The notes beneath the pieces were generated by a model that had not been told where the DNA came from, searched no databases, and was given only the letters and a program-made list of their open reading frames with translations. Below, piece by piece: positions 24,753 through 36,140 of a stretch of 64,000 bases of DNA. Origin of the DNA: Euonymus europaeus. Its lineage: Eukaryota > Streptophyta > Magnoliopsida > Celastrales > Celastraceae. Where the stretch lies: the NCBI GenBank assembly GCA_963580455.1, contig OY756960.1, positions 22,007,238 to 22,071,237 of the forward strand. The letters run 5' to 3'. A program made the position numbers and the translations under genes. Every line of letters starts with the position of its first letter. Position 1 is the stretch's first letter.

Positions 24753-25769
24753 CTTTTCTACTAGTCAAAGGAAGAAAAATTGGAAAAGGGCGACAATCCC
24801 CTCTCTCCCCTAGACTCCACTTATTTTTTCAAAGTACTGAATTGCAGAGCTATGCCAGTTGGTGCTGTTTCCTACAGGGACATTGATGGTCATAGATACA
24901 AGAGAGATGTTCTATTTTGTTATGATTTAAAACTCCCTGAAGGCTTTATGCCCAACAATCAAGGTGAGCTATTGGAGCTCCTTTTCCCTCCTAATGAATT
25001 GTTGAGTTCATTGCTTGTTCATGTGTACCAATTGAATTTTGTTTCATCCAGTACTCATTTCCTTTAGTATTTTCATCTCGAGAATTCTATCAAATCATAA
25101 TTCCTTACCGAGTGTCTGGCAGATGAGGAGGTGGAGAGTTTCAAGCTATTCCCTGTGACACATGTTGCTAATGTTGTCCGAAGGACGCATTTCTTCAAGC
25201 CAAATTGCTCTCTCGTTATCATTGATTTTCTGTTTCGACACGGGTACTGACTTTTCCTCTATTATTTCTGCTGCTTATTTTACTATTTTGAGCAACTAGT
25301 TAACCCGAATTACTTTTATGTGGACCAATGCTGCAACTAGATAATTCATGCTCTCACTAGCCTAATTATCTTCCTATTAATAATGTATAAGTAAGGGCCA
25401 TGCCTTGTGAGTTGCCACCATCACTTGCCTCAATTCAGTGGTTCGTCCCAATAAGGTGTTTGCCTCAATTCAGTGGTTATCAGCTTTAATTTACCTTAAT
25501 AAGGTGTTTGGCTTAGACTCATGCATTAATCATTATGCACCCAACATTTCTATAATAAGCCTCGTTTTTTGCCCTAAATACTTACGTATGCAGATCCTTT
25601 ACTGCCAAAAAAACGAGGGGGAAAAAATAAATAAAAGACCAGGTTTGTGGGTCATAAATTTGTGGGTTGGGTTAATATCGATGCTGTTTCTTGGTGCAGG
25701 TACATTATCCCTGAATACGTGGGATACTCGGATCTGTTACAGAGTTTGAGGAGTGGAGATTGCTCCTAA
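21146..25769 (+). CDS. Nudix hydrolase, NUDT20/24 (Tnr3-like) type, copy A
   Basis: Nine exons (21146-21418, 21518-21582, 21713-21896, 22087-22167, 23828-23953, 24567-24646, 24848-24963, 25123-25243, 25700-25769) give 371 residues with every phase matching. Exons 2-9 have exactly the same lengths as in copy B at 38469. The first 50 residues are Ser/Arg-rich, a likely plastid transit peptide. A domain of the kind found before the Nudix fold in Tnr3-like proteins follows, then the Nudix core at about residues 241-263 (GGLPYGIACGENLVKECEEE). The KECEEEAGI part matches the REUxEExGU end of the Nudix motif, while the upstream spacing is that of this subfamily. Relatives hydrolyse oxidised or damaged thiamine diphosphate, by family knowledge. 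Residue 269 or so is Gly where copy B has Arg (SRGAM versus SRRAI), at the exon 6/7 junction. Introns 4 and 5 and the region just past the stop carry transposons. Confidence 0.92.
22478..23540. mobile_element. Mutator-like non-autonomous element inside intron 4 of Nudix copy A
   Basis: Flanked by a perfect 9-bp direct duplication AAGCCAATA (22469-22477 and 23541-23549), the size typical of Mutator-like elements. The two ends are imperfect inverted repeats more than 200 bases long: the left TTAAAACG...AAATACATG...AGATTTC series reappears reverse-complemented at 23330-23400. The core holds tandem copies of a unit of about 90 bases containing GGGTTTAGCGAATCCGTT, and short ATGTAATTAAAAA repeats (23228-23289). 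The matching intron in copy B is only about 240 bases, so the insertion came after the gene duplication or was lost from B. Confidence 0.8.
23960..24135. repeat. MITE-like insertion in intron 5 of Nudix copy A with 31-bp subrepeats
   Basis: Two perfect 31-base units beginning ATTTTAGATAGCTTATAACT lie at 24030-24060 and 24061-24091. A third partial unit starts at 24092. The block ends CCACCAAACGGGGC, a terminus common in plant MITEs. The left border is unclear. Confidence 0.55.
24725..24752. repeat. (AT)n microsatellite
   Basis: Uninterrupted AT dinucleotides in intron 6 of Nudix copy A. Confidence 0.9.
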
Positions 25770-26229
25770 ACATCCTTTTTTGTTTGTTTTCCCCATGGGT
25801 AAATACAACTTTTAGTCATCGAAAGATAGGTCATGTTTCATTTTGATCATCGAATGATAAAACGTTTCAACTCAATCACTTAATTTTTCATTTTGTTCCA
25901 ATAAAATCACTCGATCAGGTTTTCTCAAATTCGAACAGCGAATTTGCTGATGTGGCAGGTAGACCTTAAATGATTCCTCCACGTGGAAATAAATGTTCAC
26001 TTGGTAATATTTTTTTAAAAAAAAGTCAATTTACAAATATAACTAATAACAAATCATAAAAAAAATCATAATTTTTGTAGAACCCTGGCCTGTGTTCTTC
26101 CGTCCATTCTTTGTTTGCTCTCGCTCTCGTATTCTTTGCTCTCTCTCCTGTGTTCTTGAGATCTCAAAGATTTTACAGAGGACAACAAGCAGCAGTTGGT
26201 TTTGATAGCCTTGCTTCAAGAAAACCAAG

Positions 26230-26660
26230 ATGCCCATGGTGGTATTTGTGGAGGAGCAAGAGGAACGGGATAAGGAGATGGCGTGGGCTTGGTGGAGGTA
26301 CAAGTGGAGGAGGCGGATTCGGAGTTGGTAGATGGGTTGGAAGAGGAGCAGGAGGAGTTGGTGGTGGAGGTGGTGTGGGTGGTGATTCTGGTCATAGTGG
26401 AGGTTTTGGAGCTGGTGGAGAGGTAGGTGGGGGATCGAGCCATGGAGGTGGATCTGGTGCAGGTGGTGGTATTGGGGGAGGGTCTAGTCATGGGGTGGAT
26501 TTGGCGCAGGAGGGGGGAGTATGAGAAGATGCCGGCGGAGGACTTGGAAGTGGTACAACTGTAGGTGGGGGTCATGGTGGAGGAATTGGGATCGAGATTG
26601 GCATTGGAGTCGGTACCAGGTCCGACACTGGCGAGCTGGAACTGGATCTGGCAACGGTAG
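26230..26660 (+). pseudogene. Glycine-rich cell-wall-protein-like fragment
   Basis: Between 26300 and 26520 one frame reads GGG/GxG repeats with His and Ser (GGDSGHSGGFGAGG), as in plant glycine-rich structural proteins. To the left the glycine-rich reading lies in another frame and meets a stop, and to the right it shifts frame again. I see no signal peptide or complete start, so this is a broken fragment. It lies inside the long-TIR element and could have been captured by it. The Ser/Thr/Pro-rich frames on the opposite strand are shadows. Confidence 0.55.
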
Positions 26661-26924
26661 TGGCGGCCATTGAAAGTATAAAAAAATCGCTAAATGCAAT
26701 GCGTACATCTAAATGCACATCATTTTTATCATTTTTGCTAAATGCACATTATAATACAACACTTCAGCATGTCAATGTCAAATGTCCGCAACCACTTTAT
26801 TAATGAATAGATTGAAAGGTCACTATATTTATATGTGTATATACATCTATGTTAGGTTGGATCGTGAGAAAACCTCACATGACAGCTGTTTATTTTAGTG
26901 CACTTAATAAATATTATGCTTTTT

Positions 26925-27515
26925 TTAGATAAACGGTGCAATATTTTATTAAGCTCAATCAGAGAGTAACAGATCAACAATAATCGAACGAGGGGTAGAA
27001 ATTCAACCTCCCAGACCAGACATGGAACCAGCCGCTCTAGTAAGGACATGATCAACTCGATTTGCTGATCTATGAACACAAAAAAAAAACACAAGAGACA
27101 AAATCTTTAGATAGATAGATAGATACAATCTTCCACCGTCAACTCGAACTCTGATGCATCATTAGAAGACCAGCGGAGAGCTTGTATCGAAAGTTGTGAG
27201 TTCGATTCCACAATGACCCGCTGCCGTCCTAGCTGCTTCAACCAACTTAGTGCCTCCCTACAACGTAAAGCCTCAGCCACAGCAGGAACCATAGGTCCCC
27301 TAACTAACCCATTTGTTGCAGCTTGGAAACAACCTTGATCATCACGCAAAACACCGCCAAAACCCAACCAGTTATCATCTTTAAATAAAGCAGCATCTAC
27401 ATTACATTTCACCAAACCTGTAGGAGGGCACATCCACTAAGTACCACTACCAGAACCCACAGGTCTCCTACCTGTCAATACTGCCCGAGCATCCCGCCAT
27501 TGAGACAAAAAAAAA
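26925..27515 (-). pseudogene. LINE remnant: RNase H-like (RVT_3) C-terminus
   Basis: The minus strand reads a plant-LINE RNase H-type domain: KCNVDAALF near 27390, RDDQGCF near 27340, then AEALRCREALSWL near 27260. After a frame change comes RSANRVDHVLTRAAGSMSGL (about 27000-27060), typical of the last part of this domain. In-frame stops (for example just before WMCPP at about 27432, and after GLGG) show decay. The 3' side ends in AATAAAATATTGCACCGTTT and a short A-rich run near 26925. It is 5'-truncated and sits inside the long-TIR element. Confidence 0.7.
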
Positions 27516-29124
27516 AAAAAAAGTACGAGCCACTCTTGGTGGCATCTTTTTTCATCAATCTTAATTGTTTATTTTTATATATAAAGGTAAAATTATCTCG
27601 AATGGCTGTAATTTACGGATCCAAAATACGAATATGTGATTTAGTCGTTGACTATCTCTACCTGAAATATTAATTGAGATTTTTCTATCATTTTGTCCTA
27701 TTTGGGGTGGTGCTACATAGCCCAAGTTTTTGTAACCCAATTTAGGAATGAATACATACTTTTGTACTTAATAAACTATTTACACGTGGGTGCGAGTGAA
27801 GAGAATATATGGATCCTTCTCCCCTATAATTATATTCAATTATATAATTAAATTATTATGTTTTTTAAATTTTTTTTAAATATGTTAATTGTGTTAGCAT
27901 AAAACTAGTTTTATGTTAATTATGTTAATTTTTTATTTTTTTTAAAGTATAGCAACACCGCTGTATTTATAACTATTATTTTTAATTTTTAATGCCAACA
28001 ACTTTGCATGAGTCATAGTCATAGGGGATAAGGGGTTAAATCTAGGGAATGTTTGTTTACCCAAAGTCGTAAAGTAATAATAAACAAAAGTACTTGATAA
28101 AGAGCGGGAGCTTTTGTCCCATGCCACGCCCAAAGGTCGTAAATATGTTGTTGATGTTGCTAGAAAGGCAGGACGAAATACCAATACAAAGTGATGTCGA
28201 AAATAACAACTTTTCTCTTTTGTTTCCATGATTTAGATTGGTTAATCAGATCAGGAAAGAGAGGAGCTTGATCAATGAAATTCTAGTTTGATTTTGGGTT
28301 TGGATTTAGGGATTGTTCTGTATAGTATTCATATGATTATTTGTGGACAAGAGTGCATTGCCTTCATGCTTGTAGCATCTATGTGAAGAATTTGTATATC
28401 GTCCGCTACTTTCTTTCCAACACTATTATTAATAAATTTTTTAATGAAATAATTTTGTTATTGAAATAGAAATTTACAAAATTAAGTATGATATAAAATT
28501 AAAAAGTTGCAAGCAAAATATACTTATGGAGTAGATGCCAATGTAGGGTATTCAAGTAATATTTATTTTATTTTTTATTTTAATTACTTTGCATTATTTC
28601 AGGAGTGTCCGAATTTGGGGAAACCTGACCGAGTAGCTTGATTAGAACAAAATGAAAATTTAAGTGTTTGAGTTGAAATGTTTTATTATTCAGTGATCAA
28701 AATAAAACATGACCTATTTTTTGATGACTAAAAATTGTATTTACCTCACTTTGTATTATTGAAGCTGCTGCTCGATATGCTCCAGTCGTTTAGGGTGTTG
28801 TCTGAAGAAAATCTGTTTGTGGGTCTGGTGGATTTTGTGTTCATAGTAGACTTGTAGGAAAGCCATTATAACTCCTGTCTTATCTCCTACCTGTTCGCCC
28901 TGAAAAAACATTAACCATATACACCTTCCCCAAGTGGAGGGCCTAGTGGGTTGTGTCGAAAATGATTGAATAAATTCAATGCTCCATGGCCATTGGATTG
29001 TCTTGGGTCCCACTGTCTGATTCGTTTCGCTTACTTTTAGTCCCACCACCATCAAAATGTCCAGAGAAAAGAAATGGTATCTTTTACTGTCTCGATCTTT
29101 TTAAACGTTCATGTCACTCAAATG

Positions 29125-29265
29125 TTGCCTTTATATCTTCGTATTTTTTTCAGACACTCTCAATTTTATATTTTAGAAAAACTTTTACTCTATCAACATA
29201 CATTTTACGAGAACATATTATTATTCAAAAAATATGATGATTTTGTTTATGACTACATCTTCCAA
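29125..29265. repeat. MITE-like repeat, second copy of 9186-9330
   Basis: Shares CAGACACTCTCA and ACTCTATCAACATAC at the same spacing as 9186-9330. No gene nearby; 28750-29125 shows nothing recognisable. Confidence 0.4.
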
Positions 29266-29559
29266 AAATCAAAGCTTCACTAATGAATGCCAAATCAAAT
29301 CAAATCACGACGAAACACAATTAGGTCCCACCCCGTATGGTCTTTCTTTATTGGTCATTAAATGTATTCATTTAATTTAGACCAATATATCTCTTCCACT
29401 TGTTTTACATCAAACCATCTAAATATCAACAAATTCAAAATACCCAAACCACCAGTTTTCAAAATCGGATCATGCTGCCGGTAGAATCTCGCACACCTTG
29501 AATTGGCGGCCAGTCTAGTTTTTTGCTTGCAACTACAGTTTTTTGAAAAGAAATTCCAT

Positions 29560-29790
29560 TAAAAGGTGATCAGTAACACGAGCAAGAAATAAAGAAGCGT
29601 CTAAACGTCACTCCATATAGTCAAACACAAAATCTACGAGCACCCTGATTCGCAAACTGTTTAACAAAATGAACATCGCCTAGTCCGCCAAAATAGCTTT
29701 GCAGTCTGCAATAATCATCCCAAAATGAGACGAGAACTTGCGTTGCATGTTTGTAAAATTACATTTTTCAATGCCTTGTTACATAATAGA
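29560..29790 (-). pseudogene. Second decayed RNase H-like LINE fragment
   Basis: The minus strand reads GDVHFVKQFANQGAR in one frame and IIADCKAIL in another, matching the order of motifs near the end of plant LINE RNase H domains. Frame changes and stops are present. This is weak evidence from short motifs. Confidence 0.35.
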
Positions 29791-29859
29791 CAGCGTTAGT
29801 CTAGTCTTTTCAAGGAATAAAATACTTTTGCCTCAGTCACATTCACGATCCACCGATGT

Positions 29860-31400
29860 TCTATGACGAATGAAACCCTAAGGCCTAGACGGCTAAACTT
29901 ACTTAGTCGCAGCCTCTGCGATTCAACTTCAACCTTTGTCAAGGTAGCATCGATCGACGAAGCAGTGTGGTGGCGCCGGACTTCATCAATAGATGGTGCA
30001 ACTCAGGTTTGTCGACTTCCCTTCTCTCTAATCTATTATGCTTGAGAACTGGTGAGTGGTCTAGTTTGTTTATGTAAAATTGAAATGTCTAATTTGTTCG
30101 AGAGCTGAGAGGGCGAGTGTGACTGCTTATGTCGTGGAAGTCGAGAGTGTGATTAGTGTTTTTTTTTTCACTGCTTATGTTTATTACTTATTAGTGATTA
30201 TTAATTCACTTTCTGTGATTACTCACCGCTTATGGAATATTGGAAATTTGGAATGCCATTGTCAGGAACTTAGCCATTGTTAGCAGTTAGCACTGGATAT
30301 ATAGTGGACAATCCTCTTCTTGGTAAACAAGAATACAGATTTTGGGTTTAATTTCGTGATGCTTATGGCCTTTATAGTTATAGGCTTATATGTCACTTTA
30401 TGCCTTCTACTTTTTTTTTGATCAAAACTTTATGCCTTCTACTGATGCTGAGGCTTATGCTTATGCCTTCTATAGTAAACTGTAAACTGTAAACAACTTA
30501 GCACTAAACTATGTATTTTCCTTTTTATCTTTTAAGTAACAATGCTCTGTCTTTGTTTGAATTTAGATGGCATATACTAATCCTCAAGGTTCATCCTAAA
30601 GTTCAAGTGACAGTAACAAAAATGTGAGAGGAAGATTGATCGAGCATGAAAATATTGTAATCAAGTGGATGAAACCGTTTCTAGAAGAAAATCGACGAGC
30701 AAAATCATATCTTTATTCCACCACAAAGAGATCAAAGATCCTATTTGTATGGAGTTAATATTGATACTTGAAGTGTTTAATTCCTAATAATTTGTTTAAT
30801 TTTCTAATTTATGTTCTTGTAGGAATTATTGGAGAGGTTGAAATTATGACCCTAATAATTTTGAAGATTACAACTGCTATGGTTCGTGAATGTTAGAAAA
30901 TGGACCTCTGTCATTGACTGAGGTTGAAGCATTTGAGGAATTATATACATCTTTAATCACCCAAGGTAACTCTAATCAGTGCTATAAAAATGTTAATATT
31001 TTATGGCGCAAGGTGATAATGACATCTTATCGATTAAAGGAAGGCTGAGTGAGTGGCCAGTAACTGAACGAACATGAAGGCTTGGGCAAGACACATTGGT
31101 CAATAAGTTGATGCTTGATCATGGCGAATGATAGAAATGACAAATATGTGAATACCCCAACGTGTGGAAGAAAGTGGCCGATATGGAGGTTATGGCCTCG
31201 AAAATGTGAAAAAACACCAAGACATGTGAGAGTATATGTCAATCCAAGAAAAGTCGCTGTTTGAGCATTGCCAAATAGTAGAAAGAATATGGGACACTTT
31301 ACAACAATCAAACTGTATATATTGATAGGAACAAATTTGAAGAACACATATAAGCCTAAATTTTAAATTTTATAAGGTCTTATCAATCAAAACTCAAACA
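29860..31400 (+). other. Unresolved, possibly decayed exons
   Basis: 29863-30007 reads open (MTNETLRPRRLNLLSRSLCD) up to a possible donor CAG/GTTTGT. 30568-30750 reads MAYTNPQGSS, a stop, then RGRLIEHENIVIKWMKPF. 30898-30965 reads LTEVEAFEELYTSLITQ. The pieces share no single frame and I recognise no domain. It may be a broken gene or a transposon remnant. Confidence 0.2.
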
Positions 31401-31444
31401 AAACATGTCATTTGTTGACAAAACTCAAATCTCAGTGCAAAAAA

Positions 31445-31683
31445 TGTAAGAACTCCCACATCGGTAAGATGTGGAGAAGGTCCACCTCCACTCATGACAA
31501 GGTCTTTCCCTTGTGCAGTGAGTTGGGCCTAACCCACTTGCTACACTTGAGGAGAAACAAAGTTGTGCTGGCCGGTTGTATCCATGTGAACCGGATAATC
31601 CATATATGGGCCCGATGTGTCCAGTGAACCGGACAACTTAAAACGGACAATATCGTTGATGTGTGGGGGTGTGAAAATTTACA
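31445..31683 (+). mobile_element. Probable solo LTR
   Basis: Starts TGTAAGAACTCCCACATCGG, a very common plant LTR beginning, and ends TTTACA, giving inverted TGTAA/TTACA termini over 239 bases. The flanking bases are A-rich and no certain 5-bp target duplication can be called. No internal retroelement sequence is attached. Confidence 0.5.
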
Positions 31684-32049
31684 ATAAACAAATATATATG
31701 TATATACACACACTATATGTATTATCTTATGTTAAATTCCTGTTAACATGATTAGAAGTCCCAGCAGGCCATAATTTCAACTAATGTGACTTTCTACAAA
31801 TCTGTTTTGTTTTTTTATCCTCTCTTTTTCCATGGCGGGACCCGAATTAATTTATATGTCTCTTTTGTACACGACATGAAAATTATAGTCATTTATCGTT
31901 CGAGTATCATTATTATACTATATATTTTAGAAATTATTGGAAAGTGAACAGGTATGCAATAACGCGTGTCAAGCAAACATAAAAGTGAAGATTCCACAAT
32001 GATTGATAGATACACTGGCCAAGTCCCACCTCTATTACACATGGGTGGG

Positions 32050-32270
32050 TCTCCTTTACTTATCCAAATCAACAAAACACATTTTTCAATACAATCATAT
32101 CAACAAAACACATATTTCAATACAATTTTTTTTTCACTTTCCATACACCAACACTCCAAATATCAAGTTTCAACAACATCTCTCATACTTTTATACCATT
32201 TTTCACTTTTTCTATCTTTCTACACATCTTTCAATATAATTTTTTAAATTACTCTCTCTGCATACTCCAA
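32050..32270 (-). repeat. Dispersed subrepeat family, copy 3 (reverse orientation)
   Basis: On the minus strand it reads TGTATTGAAATATGTGTTTTG and TTGATATGATTGTATTGAAA, two units of the repeat family described at 9590 and 17290. Confidence 0.55.
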
Positions 32271-32849
32271 AATTTACAGCACTCCAAATACTTCCCCATT
32301 GCACTTGCGTAACTGTCATGTGAATGATTTATTGGAGGGGTCCAAAAGAAGAAGAAAAAAATGATTAGAGGGCATATAAATAAAAACCACAACCACCTGG
32401 GAAAAGAAAAAAAAAATGACAAGAGCTCTTCTTTGTCCAGTTTCAACTATTATTTTGAGTCCAAACTCACATGCATGACAGCTCATAAACTCATTTTCTC
32501 AATTTTTATTTGTTGCATAATTTTTAGCATGTGTCCAAGGGGCAGAGGTTAAAAAGATCCTTATTATTAGATGTTGTTGCATTATTTTTTGGTATCTGTA
32601 TTTAGACCCACTCTATTTTAAAAAGGGTGGTATTCGCACCCCAAAACTTGCATCAAGTTATGTCAAATACCAACCCTTTTATTATTATATTATTTTTAGT
32701 CCATTTTTTTAATACTATTGCCAGATTTTTTTATTGTTAAACTATTATATTTTAAAACAATTATCTCTCATCAATACTCCACATCTCCTACAACACTCAA
32801 TCGCTACGAGAATCAGAAGTGGCGAGATTGGAATACATTCGATTAGGGT

Positions 32850-33010
32850 AAATAAAATTTTTGGTCATTAAAAGATTTAGCATGTTTCGACTCAGGTATT
32901 TAAGTTCGAATTCATTTAACTTGGAAACCAAATTTATGTTTTTGTTTCAATTATAGAAGTCCGGCAGCTTTTCTTCTATACAATCAGATAAATTTGCTGA
33001 TGTGGCTTAA
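32850..33010. repeat. Single end related to the long TIR of 25798-28745
   Basis: Begins GGGTAAATAAAATTTTTGGTC and later has AAATTTGCTGATGTGGC, matching the order of motifs in the long-TIR element. The partner end was not found. The following 33010-34185 is AT-rich with no gene I can support. Confidence 0.4.
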
Positions 33011-34188
33011 AAAATAGTATTGTTGACGTGCAAATTTTTTATCTTTTATAAATAAATAAAAAAATTAAAACCTAAATTCATAAACTACTCCTCCACCTCT
33101 CCTCCACCCTCAAATTCCTCCATCTCGTCTTAGTCACCTCCCTCACCTTCGCTTTAACTGTTTAACACGATGATTTTAGAAGGAAATCTATAACGCAGAC
33201 ACTACATATATGCATGAATTCGTTTTGCATACGAGATGACCCATATAGTTGAGCAATCATGCTTGAAGTGAATCCATTGAGGCATAATATGAGGCATCGA
33301 GTAACCTTCTGTCAGTGCAACATGTACGTAGTGATTACTAGTTACGTACTTGATAACGATAGTAACATGTTGATACGACGGTGGTAGAGTAGAATAAAGT
33401 GGAAAATATGTCAAGCTATGTGTACCGCTTAAAATATGTAATATCGTATTAAACATTGAAACAATAAAAAAAACTCATGTCTGATATTGTCATTCAATGT
33501 TCAATTGATGCTCTTCTAAATAATAGAAAGAAATTGAGTGAGTTATAAAGGAAACGGTATTTAAACCCCTCTTTTTTAGTGACCAAACTCCCCGTATATT
33601 TTTAATAGTTTTTTTTTACATCCAAATTAGTGTCATAATCGTATTTTATTATGATTTAACTATTTTTGTGTTAATACCTATGATATCCTCGTCTATTAGT
33701 AATTTTAACAACATTTTTTGTAACCTTATCCGTAGCCCAAATTTGTCTAAAATTATGAATAAAATCATTTTTTATTGTCATCTATGTTTTATAAAATTTA
33801 TTATAATACTTAGATTTTATTTTTCTTAATAATTCTGTATTTTTTTTTGTATTGTTAACTTTTTTTTCTACTAAGATATCATTTTGTTTTGATATTTACT
33901 GATTTTTTCAATTATTATTGATTTTTTTTTGTGTATTCTACCATTTATTAACTTTATATAATTAAATAATATATATATCGTACCTTCCATTGCCAATAAT
34001 ACATGTCCTTCAATTGAAGTGGCATGAGTAACTCTGTGTCTGTATGCAGTACGAGTTCCAACTTCACATCAGTCTGCCCGCTACATTACTTGGTCCATTT
34101 AACTTTTTTAAGAATAGTCTGATTGCATCTAGCAAATAGCAAATAGGCTGTTTATTTAGAAAATTCTTATAATTTTTGGAGTGGGAAT

Positions 34189-34513
34189 TGTAATAATTAT
34201 GGGCCCTAAAGAATCAAATCCGCAACTAAATCCAACCGTCATCACGCACAAAAGTCGTGGACTGGCTGTAACCAAGCCTAGGGTTATGCCCCAAAACAAG
34301 TCCCTAACACTCCCCGCACTCGTAGACTGGGCTTTGCCCAGGCCCAATGAGTGGACTTTTTATCGGGTACGAATGCATACCAGCTCTGATACCATGTAAT
34401 AATTTTGGGCCCCAAAGAATCCAACCTGCAACCAAGCTCAACCGTCACCCACACACAGAAGTCGTGAGCCGGCTGTAACCAAGCCTAGGGCTATGCCCCA
34501 AAACTTGACTACA
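34189..34513 (-). mobile_element. TRIM retroelement (miniature LTR element)
   Basis: Two direct repeats of about 120 bases (34189-34309 and 34395-34513) begin TGT and end TTACA on the minus strand, with about 80 percent identity by eye. Between them lie only 85 bases. Directly after the first LTR on the minus strand is TGGTATCAGAGC (34383-34394 reversed), complementary to the 3' end of initiator tRNA-Met, the usual primer site. Just before the second LTR is a purine-rich GTGCGGGGAG, a polypurine tract. No coding capacity, so reverse transcriptase must come from elsewhere. No clear 5-bp target duplication (GGAAT versus AGATT). Confidence 0.75.
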
Positions 34514-34869
34514 AGATTGTGAGAGATTTGCCCTTATTAATGGATATTTGCTGAATATTTTCCCGATGTGAGACTTTTGTCCCTACCAAGAATAGCACAC
34601 CACCCTTTTGAAATCTTTCCTCCTACGTTTGTTTTGTTGTCAAATTAAAAAAACAAATTTTTTTTTTTGAAGATTCCAAGATGATATGGGAGTGGGAGAG
34701 AGAGAGAGGCAATTGGGCTCACTTTCATTTTGTTTTCTGTTTCGGGAATATATTTCATGCGGTCGAACTCATGGGATGAGCGTGACGGTGACATTGATGT
34801 AAAATAAATATTAGAGCAAACAGTAGTGATACTCAAAATTTTGGAAATGTACAGAGGGTGAGAGTGATA

Positions 34870-35135
34870 CAAAAATGTAAAAAATGTAAAAAAATTATAT
34901 TGAGAGATGTGTATTGGAGTGGATTTTTTTTAAAAAAAAATTATATTAGGAGATGTGTACACTTGATATTTGAAGAGTGATAAGAAAAAAAATATTTTAA
35001 AAATAAAATTTGTATTGTGAGACGTGTTTTTATGAACTATATGAGTATGTGATTTGGCTTCTTGTATAATAGATGCGTTACTCAATTGAAAATTTTGGAG
35101 ATTGTGTTTGGAGAGTATCACCATAGTTGCTCTCA
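34870..35135 (+). repeat. Dispersed subrepeat family, copy 4 (diverged)
   Basis: Contains TATTGAGAGATGTGTATTGG, TATTAGGAGATGTGTACAC and TGTATTGTGAGACGTGTTTT, related to the units at 17290. The following 35160-35640 is AT-rich and empty except for a weak TTTGTTTGGTAGAGCTTAT motif at 35296. Confidence 0.45.
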
Positions 35136-35649
35136 ATACTCCTATCGCAGAATACTACTTTATATTATTGGAAAAAAAAATATACTTGAACAGAAGCTTT
35201 CATTAAATAATAAGAATAGCAAAAGTGATTGATTCTTTCTTCTTTGTTTCTTGTGAAAATAATGTGTGTTTTTGTCTCTCTAGTCTATAATATTTGTTTG
35301 GTAGAGCTTATTTTTATAAATCAAGAAATAAGCTAACTTTTCAATAAGGTGTTTGGTTGAGCTTATGAACTTTGTAGGAATTATATTTTGTTTGTAATTT
35401 TTTTAATTTTGTATTATACCTAATTTTGTAAATTTCCATTTGAATAAAAAATTATTTTATTATATTTTTTTTTATTAAATTCAATTTATAATTTAAAATG
35501 ATAAATTACAGATGTTTTATTTAATTTAAATGATTATTTAAAACAGTTTTACAATATATATATATATAAAATATCATGGTAATTAATTGAAATAAATTAA
35601 GCTATCCATTTTTGGGCTTAATTTTTGGTGCAATTTTATCTTTTTATGT

Positions 35650-36140
35650 AGGGTGGAACTACGGGTTATCGGTTCGATTTTAACCTGAAACTGAAAAAAT
35701 CGAACACCAAAATTCAGTTTAACTTGGAATCGGACCGCACCGAACTAGATATGAAACCGAATCCCATTAAACGATTCGGTGTTGGGTTATTCGATTTTAA
35801 ACTAAATAATTAATTAACCAGTAAGGCAATAACCAATTAAGTAATTAATCACTACGGGCTACGACACCGGCTGTACAACTGTACTAGTAGTTAACCAAGT
35901 AAGTGTCATATAATCGAGTAATTAACTAACATATGTTATATAATTAAATAACTAATGAGTGTTATTCATTTATCATGTATGTTTTAGCATAAATATATTT
36001 TAATTTAAAAGGTCAGATATGGAGTTCGGTTTTCGGTTTGAAATCAAGATTATTCATCAAAAACCGACTCCAAATATCAATATATCTAAAAATTGACATC
36101 GATTCATAAATAAAAAAACCGAACCGAACCGAACCAAATG
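35650..36140. repeat. hAT-like MITE remnant with CCGAACCGAACC arms
   Basis: The left part has GGTTATCGGTTCGATTTT and the right part ends AACCGAACCGAACCGAACCA, giving inverted GGTTCGG-rich arms around an AT-rich middle, as in common plant hAT-derived MITEs. Exact termini and target duplication were not identified. Confidence 0.4.

Larger units (their letters stand above)
25798..28745. mobile_element. Long-TIR element carrying gene fragments, just after Nudix copy A
   Basis: GGTAAATACAACTTTTAGTC at 25798 and about 140 following bases reappear in reverse complement ending at 28745, with roughly 85 percent identity by eye. These are long terminal inverted repeats about 2.9 kb apart. The left end starts only 28 bases after the stop codon of Nudix copy A. 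Inside are a decayed glycine-rich coding fragment (26230-26660) and a truncated LINE (26925-27515). The layout resembles a Pack-MULE, but I see no 9-bp target duplication. The remaining interior (27520-28590) is AT-rich and empty. One more copy of a single end lies at 32850-33010. Confidence 0.6.

Noticed and set aside
26216..26708. Ser/Thr/Pro-rich open frames on the minus strand
   Set aside because: They are the reverse of the glycine-rich repeat and have no start context or domain.
28756..29055. 99-residue open frame on the minus strand
   Set aside because: No domain or homologue recognised and no splice partner; it sits at the edge of the long-TIR element.
34181..34399. 72-residue open frame
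   Set aside because: It is entirely inside the TRIM element LTR and internal region.
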